From the NCBI GenBank assembly GCA_002170395.1, contig NHEJ01000002.1, positions 91,395-155,394 on the forward strand: a stretch of DNA of 64,000 nt, in the 5' to 3' direction. This stretch comes from Betaproteobacteria bacterium TMED82 (GTDB lineage Bacteria; Pseudomonadota; Gammaproteobacteria; Burkholderiales; Burkholderiaceae_A). Made by a program: the position numbers and the translations under genes. This document shows positions 35,992-44,435 of the stretch, piece after piece (within the stretch, counting starts at the first letter, position 1; the number at the start of each line of letters is the position of its first letter). The notes beneath the pieces are model-generated. The model worked only from the letters and a program-made list of their open reading frames with translations, was not told where the DNA came from and ran no database searches.

Positions 35992-36207
35992 TTAAATATC
36001 TCTCGTAATCGAAATCACTATCTTTTTTTTCTTACTCTCTACATCAACCACTAATCGCGGCTGAACCTGAGAAAATAAGAAATTTTCTGTGCCATATTCT
36101 AACTCAATTATAACCTCGTCGCGTTGGTTCTTACCTATTTTTTCCTCCAGATTCAGAAGGATAGACTTTAAATCGGACAGGGTAAGCTTGGAACTTTCAA
36201 TTTTCAT
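35992..36207 (-). CDS. 71-residue cytoplasmic protein with DLK helix motif (copy 1)
   Basis: An unrecognised 71-residue protein with no signal or membrane segment. The N-terminal half reads LTLSDLKSILLNLEE, then acidic residues and a strand EVIIELEYG; the C-terminus is a strand pair (RLVVDVESKKKKIVISI). It resembles the 79-residue protein at 37630-37869 (KTVGDLKKVLEKLE, IKLFYDYD, LSIYLKF), so the two are probable paralogues. Domains opening with T-V-x-D-L-x-x-x-L-x-x-L-x-D-D-x-P-I (DUF6225-like) occur in phage and bacterial small proteins, but this is only a pattern resemblance. AAAGG precedes the ATG. It lies between genes for two exported cysteine-rich proteins. Confidence 0.6.
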   Translation of the reverse strand: MKIESSKLTLSDLKSILLNLEEKIGKNQRDEVIIELEYGTENFLFSQVQPRLVVDVESKKKKIVISITRDI

Positions 36208-36217
36208 CTCATGACCT

Positions 36218-36655
36218 TTATCCTTTAGTGCAGAAAAAAGTTTCTGTCCACTTATCTAAAGATATTTCAGAGAAAAGATTGTTTTGTTGGGACAATCGTC
36301 CGTCAATCATCTGAAAGAGCCTATACCCTCGGAAGGAATATTGATTAATGCTTTCCAACACCTCCTGACATAACCAGTTATTCTGATCAACAAATTGGCA
36401 ATTATCCAACACAGTTTCGAGTGTTTTACCTTCAAACTCACGTGTAATTACAATTTTTCTTTCTGCAATTGCCTCGGATATTATAGTAAACTTAAATACG
36501 CCTATTTTCTCGCACTTATCAAGACAAGAAAGTGCTTCCCTCTCTCCAGGACATTTAAAGTAATTGATAAAGTCACTGCCAAAAAGGTTTCCACAAAAAA
36601 ATACTAGTGTAATGAAAATTAAACATATAAACTTAGCTTGGTTTTTGCCTATCAT
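36218..36655 (-). CDS. Exported six-cysteine protein (copy 1)
   Basis: A 145-residue unrecognised protein with a signal peptide (AKFICLIFITLVFFCGNLFG) and six mature cysteines. Their order is FKC, LSC, DKCEKIG, then NCQFVDQNNWLC (C-x9-C), and a final FFC near the end. The 36987-37379 product has the same six in the same order (FKC, KAC, NSCENIG, C-x9-C, QGC), so these are paralogues separated by one plus-strand gene. An even cysteine number suggests three periplasmic disulfides. It heads a minus-strand unit of four small genes. Its 5' end overlaps, head to head, the start of the plus-strand 36612-36977 frame by 44 bases. Confidence 0.65.
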   Translation of the reverse strand: MIGKNQAKFICLIFITLVFFCGNLFGSDFINYFKCPGEREALSCLDKCEKIGVFKFTIISEAIAERKIVITREFEGKTLETVLDNCQFVDQNNWLCQEVLESINQYSFRGYRLFQMIDGRLSQQNNLFSEISLDKWTETFFCTKG

Positions 36656-36977
36656 TTTTTATATCAACCTCCTAAAAACTGTTTTAGCCGATACTGTTAA
36701 GTTTGACTGCAATGAGCGTGAACAATTGAGTAGAGAATCCTCTAAAAAAAACTCTAATAAAACAATGACGGTCATCTTCAAAGGAAATAAGGCTTTCATT
36801 AAAGGAATGATACTCAATTGTAAATTAACTGAAAAATCGATATTTTGTGAGAAAAAATCACTTAATGATATTTGGGAATTGAAGTTCCACATAACTCAAA
36901 AAAAAATTCAATACTACACCTACAATACCATTAATAACTCTACAAGAACCTTTTCTGGAATTTGCAAACCTAGTTAA
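36612..36977 (+). CDS. Exported four-cysteine protein, FxC/C-x8-C family
   Basis: A 121-residue unrecognised protein. The ATG at 36612 gives a normal signal peptide ending KTVLA; the open frame extends upstream to 36564 but without signal features. No clear ribosome-binding site is visible, which lowers confidence. Mature cysteines are FDC, NCKLTEKSIFC and the near-terminal GIC, the same pattern as the lipoprotein at 35599-35988. The protein is rich in lysine and asparagine. It is divergent from, and overlaps by 44 bases, the 36218-36655 gene, and its stop is nine bases from the end of the convergent 36987-37379 gene. Confidence 0.5.
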   Translation: MKIKHINLAWFLPIIFYINLLKTVLADTVKFDCNEREQLSRESSKKNSNKTMTVIFKGNKAFIKGMILNCKLTEKSIFCEKKSLNDIWELKFHITQKKIQYYTYNTINNSTRTFSGICKPS

Positions 36978-36986
36978 ATCAGGTTT

Positions 36987-37379
36987 TTACTTAGCGCAGC
37001 CTTGAGTAACATCGTCGTTACCATCTAACATTTTATATCTTAAGGACCACCAATAGCCTCCGTTTACCATATAATGCTCTGTCTTACTAAAACTATCTTC
37101 GCTAACACATTGCCAAGACATTTTATTTTCTACGATACACCCTTCAAGGCTACTTGAGGAGGTATGCTTATCTCTAAATTGAACTATATTGATTATTGAG
37201 CTCTGTTCACCTATTTCAACATCAAAATCTATCTGCCCAATATTTTCACATGAATTATCACATGCTTTTGCACTGGCTAGAGAGTTACATTTAAAGCTCT
37301 GCAGTTTTTCCTCAGCAAACACAGAGCTTATGCTTAAAAATAATATGATAATCAACAGAAAGCTTCTATAAAAAAACAT
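36987..37379 (-). CDS. Exported six-cysteine protein (copy 2)
   Basis: A 130-residue protein with a clear signal peptide (FLLIIILFLSISSVFA) and GGGAG before the ATG. The six mature cysteines (FKC, KAC, NSCENIG, GCIVENKMSWQC, QGC) align in order with those of the 36218-36655 product, including a C-x9-C pair with Trp just before the second cysteine and a following aromatic stretch and M-x-D-G turn (MLDGND here, MIDGRL there). This establishes paralogy by eye. The function is unknown; a disulfide-bonded periplasmic or secreted role is inferred. It is monocistronic as far as visible, with 250 bases of mostly noncoding DNA upstream. Confidence 0.65.
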   Translation of the reverse strand: MFFYRSFLLIIILFLSISSVFAEEKLQSFKCNSLASAKACDNSCENIGQIDFDVEIGEQSSIINIVQFRDKHTSSSSLEGCIVENKMSWQCVSEDSFSKTEHYMVNGGYWWSLRYKMLDGNDDVTQGCAK

Positions 37380-37629
37380 AATAACTCCCAGACATAAAAA
37401 AGATAAGATACAGCTGTTTGGAGTTTAATTGAAAAAAAAGCAAGATTCTTATACCTAAGAATGATAAAACCCGTTTAAAATTTAGTATGGGACATATAAT
37501 CATCACTCAGTAATTATGATATCAGGAATTTTGATTGCTTTTCTAACAGTGCTGTTAATCTCATTTTTTCGCCTCATCAGAATTATCTTATTAATTTTTT
37601 TTGAACTTATACATGATTAAAGGCCAATA
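37380..37629. other. 250-base AT-rich spacer between small accessory genes
   Basis: No RNA gene or clear terminator is visible. It must contain the promoter of the minus-strand 36987-37379 gene and that of 37630-37869. It also includes the weak short frame 37516-37620 described separately. Confidence 0.5.
37516..37620 (+). CDS. Possible 34-residue hydrophobic peptide
   Basis: A short frame beginning MISGILIAFLTVLL and ending FFELIHD would encode a single membrane helix. No ribosome-binding site precedes the ATG at 37516, and the base composition alone would favour such hydrophobic frames. It is listed only because the nearby 35475-35585 microprotein has a similar size and character and because the next gene begins ten bases later. 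Confidence 0.2.
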   Translation: MISGILIAFLTVLLISFFRLIRIILLIFFELIHD

Positions 37630-37869
37630 ATGAATATTGAATTCAAGGATATCAAAACGGTTGGAGATTTAAAAAAGGTTTTAGAAAAACTGGAGCTGTC
37701 AGATGACTCTCCTATTAAACTTTTTTACGATTATGATTTAACCTCGACTGAAGATACAAAACTTGTGCGGGATACCTTGGCTAAGTCAAATGGTAATCTA
37801 CGATATGAAATCCATGAAATTCGGCAAAGTGAATCTGATCAACTTAGTATATACCTTAAATTTCTTTAA
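37630..37869 (+). CDS. 79-residue cytoplasmic protein with DLK helix motif (copy 2)
   Basis: An unrecognised 79-residue acidic protein with no signal or membrane segment. It begins KDIKTVGDLKKVLEKLELSDDSPIKLFYDYD, a helix followed by a DDSPI turn and a strand. It ends with two strands (YEIHEIRQ, LSIYLKFL). It resembles the 71-residue product of 35992-36207, suggesting a duplicated small domain in this patch. The pattern T-V-x-D-L-x-x-x-L-x-x-L-x-D-D-x-P resembles small DUF6225-like domains, an observation from memory of the pattern and not a search. The 209-residue protein follows after about 100 bases on the same strand. Confidence 0.55.
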   Translation: MNIEFKDIKTVGDLKKVLEKLELSDDSPIKLFYDYDLTSTEDTKLVRDTLAKSNGNLRYEIHEIRQSESDQLSIYLKFL

Positions 37870-37972
37870 TTCATAAACTCGTGTTATTTGACAGGAGACA
37901 AAATTGCTTGCAAGATCTAGATTATTTGTAACTAACTGTTGTTTCATACCCGTAAAAATTTAAGTTAAAAAG

Positions 37973-38602
37973 ATGAAAAGTCTAATTTCCAAAAATTCAC
38001 ATGCCGCATGTTATATCAACTTTGTGATGAAAACATATGTCACGCTTACATTCCTGAATGAAAGATCTTCGGACTTTGAAAAATTAATTTTAGATCATGG
38101 ACTCCTGCAGTTAAGGCCTGAACCTGTTAGCCACGAGAAGATTCTTAAAGAAATAGAAGCTATGGATAGAGAAAAGGAACATGACTCGGTGAAATATGCT
38201 CAAGTGTTAGATCTTTTCCATGATTATGAGTTTGCAACCGAAAATCTTGGACTTTTTATAGATAACTATGATTGTGTAAGTAAGATATTGCAAAACTCTG
38301 CAAATGCCAACAAGTCTATATCTAAGTTTTTAGTACAGAACTATATATCAATTGGCTCATTAGTCTCTCAGAATATGATGGCAGAGAGTTTAAAGGAAAA
38401 GAGTGGAAAGGATACTGAAGAAAAACTATCAATCATTCTTGCTAAATTACTGGTATGTGTCCCTCCAAATATGGAGACTTTTAACGAGGAGGGTATAGAT
38501 ATCAAACTTCAGCACATAGTCACTAATGTCACGCTTGCGGAGGACAACAAATTTATTCAATTTGCGGAGGAAATGAAAGAAGTTTTACAAAAAGATTCCT
38601 GA
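37973..38602 (+). CDS. Hypothetical helical cytoplasmic protein
   Basis: I do not recognise this 209-residue protein. It lacks a signal peptide or membrane helix and is predicted by eye to be mainly alpha-helical, with charged heptad-like stretches (EKILKEIEAMDREKEHD) in the first third and a leucine/isoleucine-rich C-terminal half. A possible in-frame ATG at 38027 (MKTYVTLTFL) would remove 18 residues. It lies downstream of the small DLK protein and just before the convergent HAD gene. Nothing suggests an enzyme motif. Confidence 0.55.
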   Translation: MKSLISKNSHAACYINFVMKTYVTLTFLNERSSDFEKLILDHGLLQLRPEPVSHEKILKEIEAMDREKEHDSVKYAQVLDLFHDYEFATENLGLFIDNYDCVSKILQNSANANKSISKFLVQNYISIGSLVSQNMMAESLKEKSGKDTEEKLSIILAKLLVCVPPNMETFNEEGIDIKLQHIVTNVTLAEDNKFIQFAEEMKEVLQKDS

Positions 38603-38657
38603 GTTTTTGTTCTATTCTAAAATTTTTAAGGTAAAGATATTTTTTAATTCAATTTAT

Positions 38658-39068
38658 TCACTTGCTTAACCATTCTCGAAGTGTAATTAGTTGTTTAGTT
38701 TCAACTCCCAGGTTTGGCTCGCAAAAAATTAAACGTTTTTCTCCGGAAGGAAATTCCTGTCGAGCATCATCTAATGCTCTCCAGTCTCTAATGGAGTTTA
38801 ACTTCACATATTCTTGAATTTCCCTATAACGAGCATAAGGTTCGGACACAGAATCACCAGTTACTCCAATCACCTTCTCCCCTATTTTACCTAAACTACC
38901 CTTTAAATAATTCATGTCATAATACAGTCTCCAAGTTGAAGAGATAACCACCTCAAATGAAAATTCAGAAACAAGATCATCAAGCAAATAAATTTTCGAA
39001 AAAAGTTTTTTATTTAATCCAGAACTAGGATGCAATACTCCATCAAAATCTAAAAAAAGCGTCTTCAT
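38658..39068 (-). CDS. Small HAD-like hydrolase (DFDGVL type)
   Basis: A 136-residue single-domain HAD protein. The nucleophile motif DFDGVLHP (7-14) is followed by motif II serine/threonine in VVISSTWR (41-48). A late acidic segment in DWRALDDA (about 95-102) could be motif IV. There is no cap domain, and length is minimal. The DFDGVLHP...SSTWR pattern matches the HAD domains seen in bacterial RNA-repair-type (Swiss-army-knife) proteins and in small stand-alone phosphatases of phage and mobile DNA. The substrate is unknown. It is located immediately 3' of tRNA-Ser on the same strand. Confidence 0.75.
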   Translation of the reverse strand: MKTLFLDFDGVLHPSSGLNKKLFSKIYLLDDLVSEFSFEVVISSTWRLYYDMNYLKGSLGKIGEKVIGVTGDSVSEPYARYREIQEYVKLNSIRDWRALDDARQEFPSGEKRLIFCEPNLGVETKQLITLREWLSK

Positions 39069-39101
39069 TTAATTACTCAAGTTTAAACATTTGCCATTGT
39101 T

Positions 39102-39192
39102 GGCGGAGAGAGGGGGATTCGAACCCCCGGTAGGCTATTCACCTACACACGCTTTCCAGGCGTGCGACTTAAACCACTCATCCACCTCTCCT
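39102..39192 (-). tRNA. tRNA-Ser (GGA anticodon)
   Basis: A 91-base class II tRNA including an encoded CCA (39102-39104). The acceptor stem GGAGAGG pairs with TCTCTCC (one G-T pair), with discriminator G. The anticodon loop CTGGAAA contains GGA. A long variable arm (GTGTAGGTGAATAGCCTAC region) and the T-arm GGGGGTTCGAATCCCCC are canonical. It reads UCC and UCU codons. It lies between the acetyl-CoA synthetase gene and the HAD gene; no integrase or direct-repeat copy of its 3' end was seen in the window. Confidence 0.97.
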
Positions 39193-39225
39193 ATTGATTT
39201 TCTTAATCGTATGAACCATCCTTAC

Positions 39226-41214
39226 CTACTTCACTTTTCTAAATTGGTTCAGTATTGCAGGATTTTCTAAAGTTGAAATATCTTGGGTCACCTCTACTCC
39301 TTTTGCCAAATCTCTCAAGAGCCTTCTCATAATTTTTCCAGATCGTGTTTTCGGTAAATTATCTCCAAATCTAATTTCCTTAGGTTTCGCTATGGGACCA
39401 ATTTCCTTCGAGACCCATGAGACTAAGTTGTTAACAAGTTTTTCATACTGTATAGAATCTGATGGTTTTTCCCCTTTTAAAACAACAAATGCTATTATTG
39501 CCTCACCACTTAAATCGTCTTCCCTCCCAACAACAGCAGCCTCCGCAACAAGAGAGTTAGAAACCAATGCCGACTCGATCTCCATTGTACCTAACCTGTG
39601 ACCTGAAACATTCAAAACATCATCTATACGACCCATTATTTTAAAATACCTATCAGATTTATTTCTGACACAGCCATCCCCAGCAAGATAGAAACGTCCC
39701 CCTAAATCTGCCGGAAAATAAGTCTTTTTGAATCTCTCGGGATCTCCCCAAATACCTCTAATCATTGACGGCCATGGTTTTTTTATTACTAACAGACCGC
39801 CTTTTCCATCCTCGAGAATTTCGCCAGTTTCACTAACAACATCAACATCAATTCCAGGAAAAGGTAAGGTGCACGATCCAGGCACCAGAGGAGTAGCTCC
39901 TGGCAACGGGGTTATAATATGTCCTCCAGTTTCAGTCTGCCAAAAAGTATCAACGATTGGACATCGATTACTGCCTACTGCTTCGTAATACCAAATCCAT
40001 GCGGCGGGATTTATAGGCTCGCCAACAGTTCCCAGAAGACGCAATGAACTTAAGTCATAATTAGATGGGTGAACATTGTCATCAGCACTAGACATCTTCA
40101 GTAAAGAGCGTATCGCTGTTGGGGCCGTATAAAAAATACTGACTTTATGTCTTTTTATCATATCCCAAAATCTACCAGCGTTCGGATAAACTGGCACTCC
40201 TTCAAATACAACTTGCGTTGCACCTACTGCTAAAGGTCCATAAGCTACGTAGGTATGACCAGTGATCCAACCAATATCTGCGGTACACCAAAAAATATCG
40301 TCCAGTTTTATATCAAACGTGTACTTCATAGTCAGTATTGAGTGCAAGAGATAGCCAGCAGTAGAATGCTCAATACCTTTTGGTTTACCAGTGGAACCAG
40401 AGGTGTACAAAACAAACAGTGGATGCTCAGCCTCAACCCATTCTGGTTCACAAATATCCTCAGTACCCTCTAAAAATTTTTCAAAAAATACATCTCGAGA
40501 ATCATCGAAGTTTGCCCTCGCGCCAGTGCGCTGGTAAATTATTACTTTCTTAACTAAATTGTGACTTCCGCTAAAAGAAAGAGCTTCATCAACTGCTTTT
40601 TTTAATGGTAAAGATTTTCCTCCTCTCTTTTGTTCATCGGCGGTAATTATCAAGGAGGCACTAATATCAATAATTCTTTCTTGTAAACTTTTTGCTGAAA
40701 ATCCTCCAAAAACTACAGAATGAATAATTCCAAGCCTTGCACAGGCTTGCATTGCCACAATACCCTCTATCGACATTGGCATGTAGATAATAGCTTTATC
40801 GCCCTTTTTAAATCCATATCGTTTCAAGCCATTTGCAAACTTACAAACTTTTTTTAGAAGATTTCCATAACTAACTTTTTGAACTTTTCCATCATCACCC
40901 TCAAAAATGAGAGCCAGTTTTTCCCCCAGGCCACTTTGAATATTTCTATCTAAACAATTAAATGATGCATTTAACTTCCCGTCCTCAAACCACTTAAAAA
41001 AAGGAGCTCCTTCTTGATTTAGTGTTTTTGTAAAGTCTTGTCTCCAAGACAATTCAGTTTTAGCGAGGGAAGCCCAATAATGTTCATAGTCATTCTCAGC
41101 TTCCTCACACAACTGAAAATACTCCTCCATACTTTTTACCTTGGCTTTTGAGGAAAAATCTGCAGACGGATAAAATCTACGTTGCTCTTGTAATGATGAT
41201 TCAATCTCGGTCAT
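39226..41214 (-). CDS. acs: Acetyl-CoA synthetase
   Basis: A 662-residue AMP-forming enzyme converting acetate, ATP and CoA to acetyl-CoA. The P-loop-like motif [11 protein letters not shown] begins near residue 270, [10 protein letters not shown] forms the substrate pocket, and [20 protein letters not shown] is the hinge region. The C-terminal [11 protein letters not shown] holds the catalytic lysine (near 624) that Pat-type acetylation silences in other bacteria. Length equals the family norm (about 650). The adenylate-forming N-terminal domain includes [19 protein letters not shown], typical of Acs. It faces the fumarase gene across an 85-base divergent spacer. Confidence 0.96.
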   Translation of the reverse strand: MTEIESSLQEQRRFYPSADFSSKAKVKSMEEYFQLCEEAENDYEHYWASLAKTELSWRQDFTKTLNQEGAPFFKWFEDGKLNASFNCLDRNIQSGLGEKLALIFEGDDGKVQKVSYGNLLKKVCKFANGLKRYGFKKGDKAIIYMPMSIEGIVAMQACARLGIIHSVVFGGFSAKSLQERIIDISASLIITADEQKRGGKSLPLKKAVDEALSFSGSHNLVKKVIIYQRTGARANFDDSRDVFFEKFLEGTEDICEPEWVEAEHPLFVLYTSGSTGKPKGIEHSTAGYLLHSILTMKYTFDIKLDDIFWCTADIGWITGHTYVAYGPLAVGATQVVFEGVPVYPNAGRFWDMIKRHKVSIFYTAPTAIRSLLKMSSADDNVHPSNYDLSSLRLLGTVGEPINPAAWIWYYEAVGSNRCPIVDTFWQTETGGHIITPLPGATPLVPGSCTLPFPGIDVDVVSETGEILEDGKGGLLVIKKPWPSMIRGIWGDPERFKKTYFPADLGGRFYLAGDGCVRNKSDRYFKIMGRIDDVLNVSGHRLGTMEIESALVSNSLVAEAAVVGREDDLSGEAIIAFVVLKGEKPSDSIQYEKLVNNLVSWVSKEIGPIAKPKEIRFGDNLPKTRSGKIMRRLLRDLAKGVEVTQDISTLENPAILNQFRKVK

Positions 41215-41299
41215 AATTTAGGTTTCCCGTTACGAATTAAGCAAAAGTGCAGTTTTTTAATAGCTGAGTAGGATAGTACCAAAAAAAGAGAAATGAAAC

Positions 41300-42802
41300 A
41301 TGATAAAAGCACAAGATATTGTTGATAGCGTTGCTGAAGCATTTCAATTTATAAGCTACTATCACCCAAAAGATTTTTTAGACGCCCTTCACAACGCATA
41401 TGAGCTTGAAGAGTCAAAACCGGCGAAAGATGCTCTAGCTCAGATATTAACTAACAGTAAAATGAGTGCCACTGATAAAAGGCCTTTATGTCAAGATACT
41501 GGCATTGCTACTGTTTTTGTAACAATCGGCCAAAAATGTATCCTTGATACTAGTAAGTATTCAATAGAGGAATTAATAAACGAAGGGGTAAGATGCGCCT
41601 ATTTGAATGAGGACAATCCATTAAGAGCCTCAGTTCTTAAAGAACCGTATGGATCTAGAGTAAATACGCGGGATAATACTCCAGCTGTTATTCATTGTGA
41701 ATTTGACAATAGTTCAGAGATAGATTTCATTTGTGCAGCTAAAGGTGGTGGATCTGAGGCTAAAGCAAAGTTATTCATGTTGAACCCTAGTGATTCGATT
41801 TCAGATACCATTGTTGAATCAATTCCGAGTATGGGCGCGGGTTGGTGCCCACCTGGAATTTTAGGGGTTGGGATAGGGGGTACCCCAGAAAAGGCTATGT
41901 TGCTTGCAAAAAAATCTTTGATGTCACCAGTGAATATGCTTGCTTTACTAAAGGCTGGTCCAAAAAACAAGTCAGAAGAATTAAGGTTGGAACTTTACCA
42001 CCGCATTAATTCTTTAGGGATAGGTGCTCAGGGACTTGGAGGGGTTACAACTGTTCTAGATGTTAAGCTTTTGGAATATCCCACGCATGCAGCAAATTTA
42101 CCTGTCGGCATTATTCCCAATTGTGCCGCTACTCGACATATTCATTTTTGTTTAGATGGGACAGGTCCAGCCACATTTACTCCTCCGAGAGACAATGATT
42201 ATCCTAGCGTAAATTGGAAACCTGATTTTAACCAAGCTAAAAAAGTGGAGTTATCTCAGTTGACAAAAGAAACTATAAAATCTTGGAAGGCAGGTGACCA
42301 ACTCTTATTATCCGGACTATTACTTACGGGGAGAGATGCAGCTCACAAAAGAATTATGGATTTTCTCGATCAAAAAACCCCTTTGCCCGTTAACTTCAAA
42401 AATAGAATTATTTATTATGTTGGTCCAGTTGATCCGGTCAGAGACGAAGCAGTGGGTCCAGCTGGTCCAACAACTGCTACTAGAATGGATAAATTTACTG
42501 AGCGCATGCTTGAAGAAACTGGGCTGCTAGGAATGATAGGTAAAGCTGAAAGAGGGATAGAGACAGTAAATTCTATTAAAAAACATAAATCAGTTTACCT
42601 CATCGGTGTTGGGGGAGCCGCTTACTTAGTTAGTAAGGCTATAAAAAAAGCTACTTTAGTAGCCTTCGAGGATTTAGGTATGGAAGCTATTTATGAATTC
42701 GAAGTTGAAGATATGCCGGTTACTGTTGCAGTAGATAATCTTGGTAATTCAGTTCATGACTTGGGGCCAGCAAAGTGGAAAATAAAACTTGAATCGGTGT
42801 AA
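41300..42802 (+). CDS. Fumarate hydratase, class I (iron-sulfur)
   Basis: A 500-residue single-chain class I fumarase interconverting fumarate and malate in the TCA cycle with a 4Fe-4S cluster. The N-terminal alpha domain contains LCQDTGIATVF, and FICAAKGGGSEAKAKLFML is the substrate signature. Cluster cysteines are likely in CQDTG, IPNCAATR and a GWCPPG loop. The beta domain (about 320-500) has LLLTGRDAAHKRI, YYVGPVD and GPTTATRMD. All parts are present without truncation. Because it needs an Fe-S cluster, it depends on machinery like the ISC operon later in the window. The 3' end is seven bases from the convergent GlcG-like gene. Confidence 0.93.
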   Translation: MIKAQDIVDSVAEAFQFISYYHPKDFLDALHNAYELEESKPAKDALAQILTNSKMSATDKRPLCQDTGIATVFVTIGQKCILDTSKYSIEELINEGVRCAYLNEDNPLRASVLKEPYGSRVNTRDNTPAVIHCEFDNSSEIDFICAAKGGGSEAKAKLFMLNPSDSISDTIVESIPSMGAGWCPPGILGVGIGGTPEKAMLLAKKSLMSPVNMLALLKAGPKNKSEELRLELYHRINSLGIGAQGLGGVTTVLDVKLLEYPTHAANLPVGIIPNCAATRHIHFCLDGTGPATFTPPRDNDYPSVNWKPDFNQAKKVELSQLTKETIKSWKAGDQLLLSGLLLTGRDAAHKRIMDFLDQKTPLPVNFKNRIIYYVGPVDPVRDEAVGPAGPTTATRMDKFTERMLEETGLLGMIGKAERGIETVNSIKKHKSVYLIGVGGAAYLVSKAIKKATLVAFEDLGMEAIYEFEVEDMPVTVAVDNLGNSVHDLGPAKWKIKLESV

Positions 42803-42808
42803 TTTGTG

Positions 42809-43237
42809 TCACTCATTTTTATTTTCAATTGATCCTATGAAATTTCTAATACCCTGCTCTGCTACGAGTGCGTCGTCTGACGCTTTTAAATTAGATACAC
42901 CTACCCCACCTATGCAATATTCGTGCACGAATATAGGTAAACCACCTTCCATTAACCCTTTTAGATCTGGCACTGAAAGAAAAGCGAGTCTTCCTTCGTT
43001 TATTACTGTTTCATAAGCTTTTGATGGCCTACGGCCTAGAACAGATGTTCTGGCCTTATGCCAAGCAATAGTGGATGAGATCGGCGGTACCGTATAATCT
43101 CTCTGCAACCAGAGTAAATTACCTCCATCGTCACAAACTGCAACGCAAACTTCCCAATTCTTCCCCTTAGCGAACTTCAAACAAGTTTTACCAATTGCCT
43201 CAGCATGATCGGCCGTTAAGATCGGTTTAGTCAACAT
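42809..43237 (-). CDS. GlcG/HbpS-family protein (DUF336)
   Basis: A 142-residue protein of the GlcG/HbpS group. The start at 43237 is supported by TTGGAGG five bases upstream. Family signs are VAVCDDGGNLL, WHKARTSVL, GGLPIFV and IGGVGVSNLKASDDALVAEQGI. Members bind haem (HbpS in Streptomyces) or occur in glycolate or other carboxylate operons (GlcG), with no firmly assigned general function. There is no signal peptide. The neighbouring divergent gene encodes an iron-binding protein, and a shared 124-base spacer holds a possible Fur box, so an iron or haem link is possible but unproven. Confidence 0.85.
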   Translation of the reverse strand: MLTKPILTADHAEAIGKTCLKFAKGKNWEVCVAVCDDGGNLLWLQRDYTVPPISSTIAWHKARTSVLGRRPSKAYETVINEGRLAFLSVPDLKGLMEGGLPIFVHEYCIGGVGVSNLKASDDALVAEQGIRNFIGSIENKNE

Positions 43238-43299
43238 TAAAACCTCCAAATATGATTAGTATGACATTAAATTTGTCTTAAATATACCTTGGCAATATT

Positions 43300-43318
43300 G
43301 CAAATAGTTCTCATTATT
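43300..43318. promoter_or_regulatory. Possible Fur box
   Basis: GCAAATAGTTCTCATTATT matches 12 of 19 positions of the classical Fur box, with an almost complete right half (CTCATTATT against ATCATTATC). It lies 55 bases upstream of the iron-binding protein gene and 63 bases from the GlcG-like gene start. The score is borderline in AT-rich DNA, so the case rests on the location. Confidence 0.3.
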
Positions 43319-43373
43319 ATTAAGATAAAGTTCAGTTCAATGATTAAAATTTTGTCAACAAAGGATTAAGATA

Positions 43374-44417
43374 GTGATTACCCAGAGCAAAAACCTTGCA
43401 ATAATCAATTGTGTTATTTTATTTACTCTATTGAGTTGCTCAGTGAACATGTCAGCAAAAAGTGATGAGGTCGTGAATGTTTATACCTCGCGACATTATG
43501 ATATTGATGGCCTGATTTACAAAAATTTCACTGAAGAAACTGGAATACGAGTAAAAGAAGTGTCTTCAAAAGATCAGGCCTTACTTGAGCGATTAAAAAA
43601 TGAGGGGTCTAACAGTCCGGCTGATATTCTAATTCTTGCGGATGCAGCCAGGCTTTACAAAGCGCAAAGTTCTGGATTTTTTCAAACTTTAAACTCAGTT
43701 AAATTAAAAATTGCAATTCCCGATCAATTCCGGTCAGGCGATTCGTGGGTTGGATTAACTACAAGAGCTAGAATTATTGTCTTTAATAAAGAAAGATTTT
43801 CAATTGATGATGTAAAAACCTACGAAGACTTAGCGGACAAGAAATTTAAAAATCAATTTTGCAGTAGAACATCTTCTCACCCATACATGCTATCGTTAAT
43901 TTCAAGTTTGATTACCAATTTGGGGGAAAAAGAGGCTAAAGCTTGGGCTAAGAAAGTAGTGTCTAACCAGGCCAGGAAGCCAAAGGGTGGAGACACAGAT
44001 CAAATGAGAGCGATAGCTTCAGGAGAATGCGGAGTCGCTCTTACAAACAGTTACTACCTTGTTAGGCTAATGCGTTCAAAAAGCCCAAAAGATCAAAGAG
44101 TGATTAATGCTATTGGATATAGCATGCCAAATCAATTGAGTTTTGGAACACACATCAATGTTACAGGCGGTGGAATTTTGAAAAATGCTCCTAACCCTGA
44201 TAATGCACGGCGATTTTTGGAATATTTAGCTTCACGGAATGCTCAAAAAATTTTCGCCGAGCGAAATAATGAATGGCCCATACTAGAAGATTTACCAATA
44301 AAAAACACTGCGCTCTCTTCCCTCGGAGAATTCAAACGAGACAGACTTTCAATAGAACTTATCGGTAAAAACCAGTTTAAAGCCCAGAGTTTGGCAGATA
44401 GTGTAAATTGGAGATAA
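43374..44417 (+). CDS. Ferric-iron ABC transporter substrate-binding protein (FutA/FbpA type)
   Basis: A 347-residue periplasmic iron-binding protein. The N-terminal hydrophobic stretch carries LLSC, so it may be a lipoprotein. The mature start VNVYTSRHYDIDGLIYKNF is typical of the FutA/AfuA/Idi group (VVNVYSSRHYD). LEYLASRNAQKIFAERNNEWP is the characteristic end. Iron-binding tyrosines are likely those in TSRHYD and LTNSYYLVRLM. The start is GTG at 43374 with AAAGGA upstream. No permease or ATPase genes are adjacent, so it must use a transporter encoded elsewhere. A candidate Fur box lies upstream. Confidence 0.9.
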   Translation: MITQSKNLAIINCVILFTLLSCSVNMSAKSDEVVNVYTSRHYDIDGLIYKNFTEETGIRVKEVSSKDQALLERLKNEGSNSPADILILADAARLYKAQSSGFFQTLNSVKLKIAIPDQFRSGDSWVGLTTRARIIVFNKERFSIDDVKTYEDLADKKFKNQFCSRTSSHPYMLSLISSLITNLGEKEAKAWAKKVVSNQARKPKGGDTDQMRAIASGECGVALTNSYYLVRLMRSKSPKDQRVINAIGYSMPNQLSFGTHINVTGGGILKNAPNPDNARRFLEYLASRNAQKIFAERNNEWPILEDLPIKNTALSSLGEFKRDRLSIELIGKNQFKAQSLADSVNWR

Positions 44418-44435
44418 TTTATAATTTTCTGTAAG

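Noticed and set aside
39102..39192. Prophage or integrative element at tRNA-Ser
   Set aside because: No integrase, phage structural gene or repeated tRNA 3' end was seen in the window.
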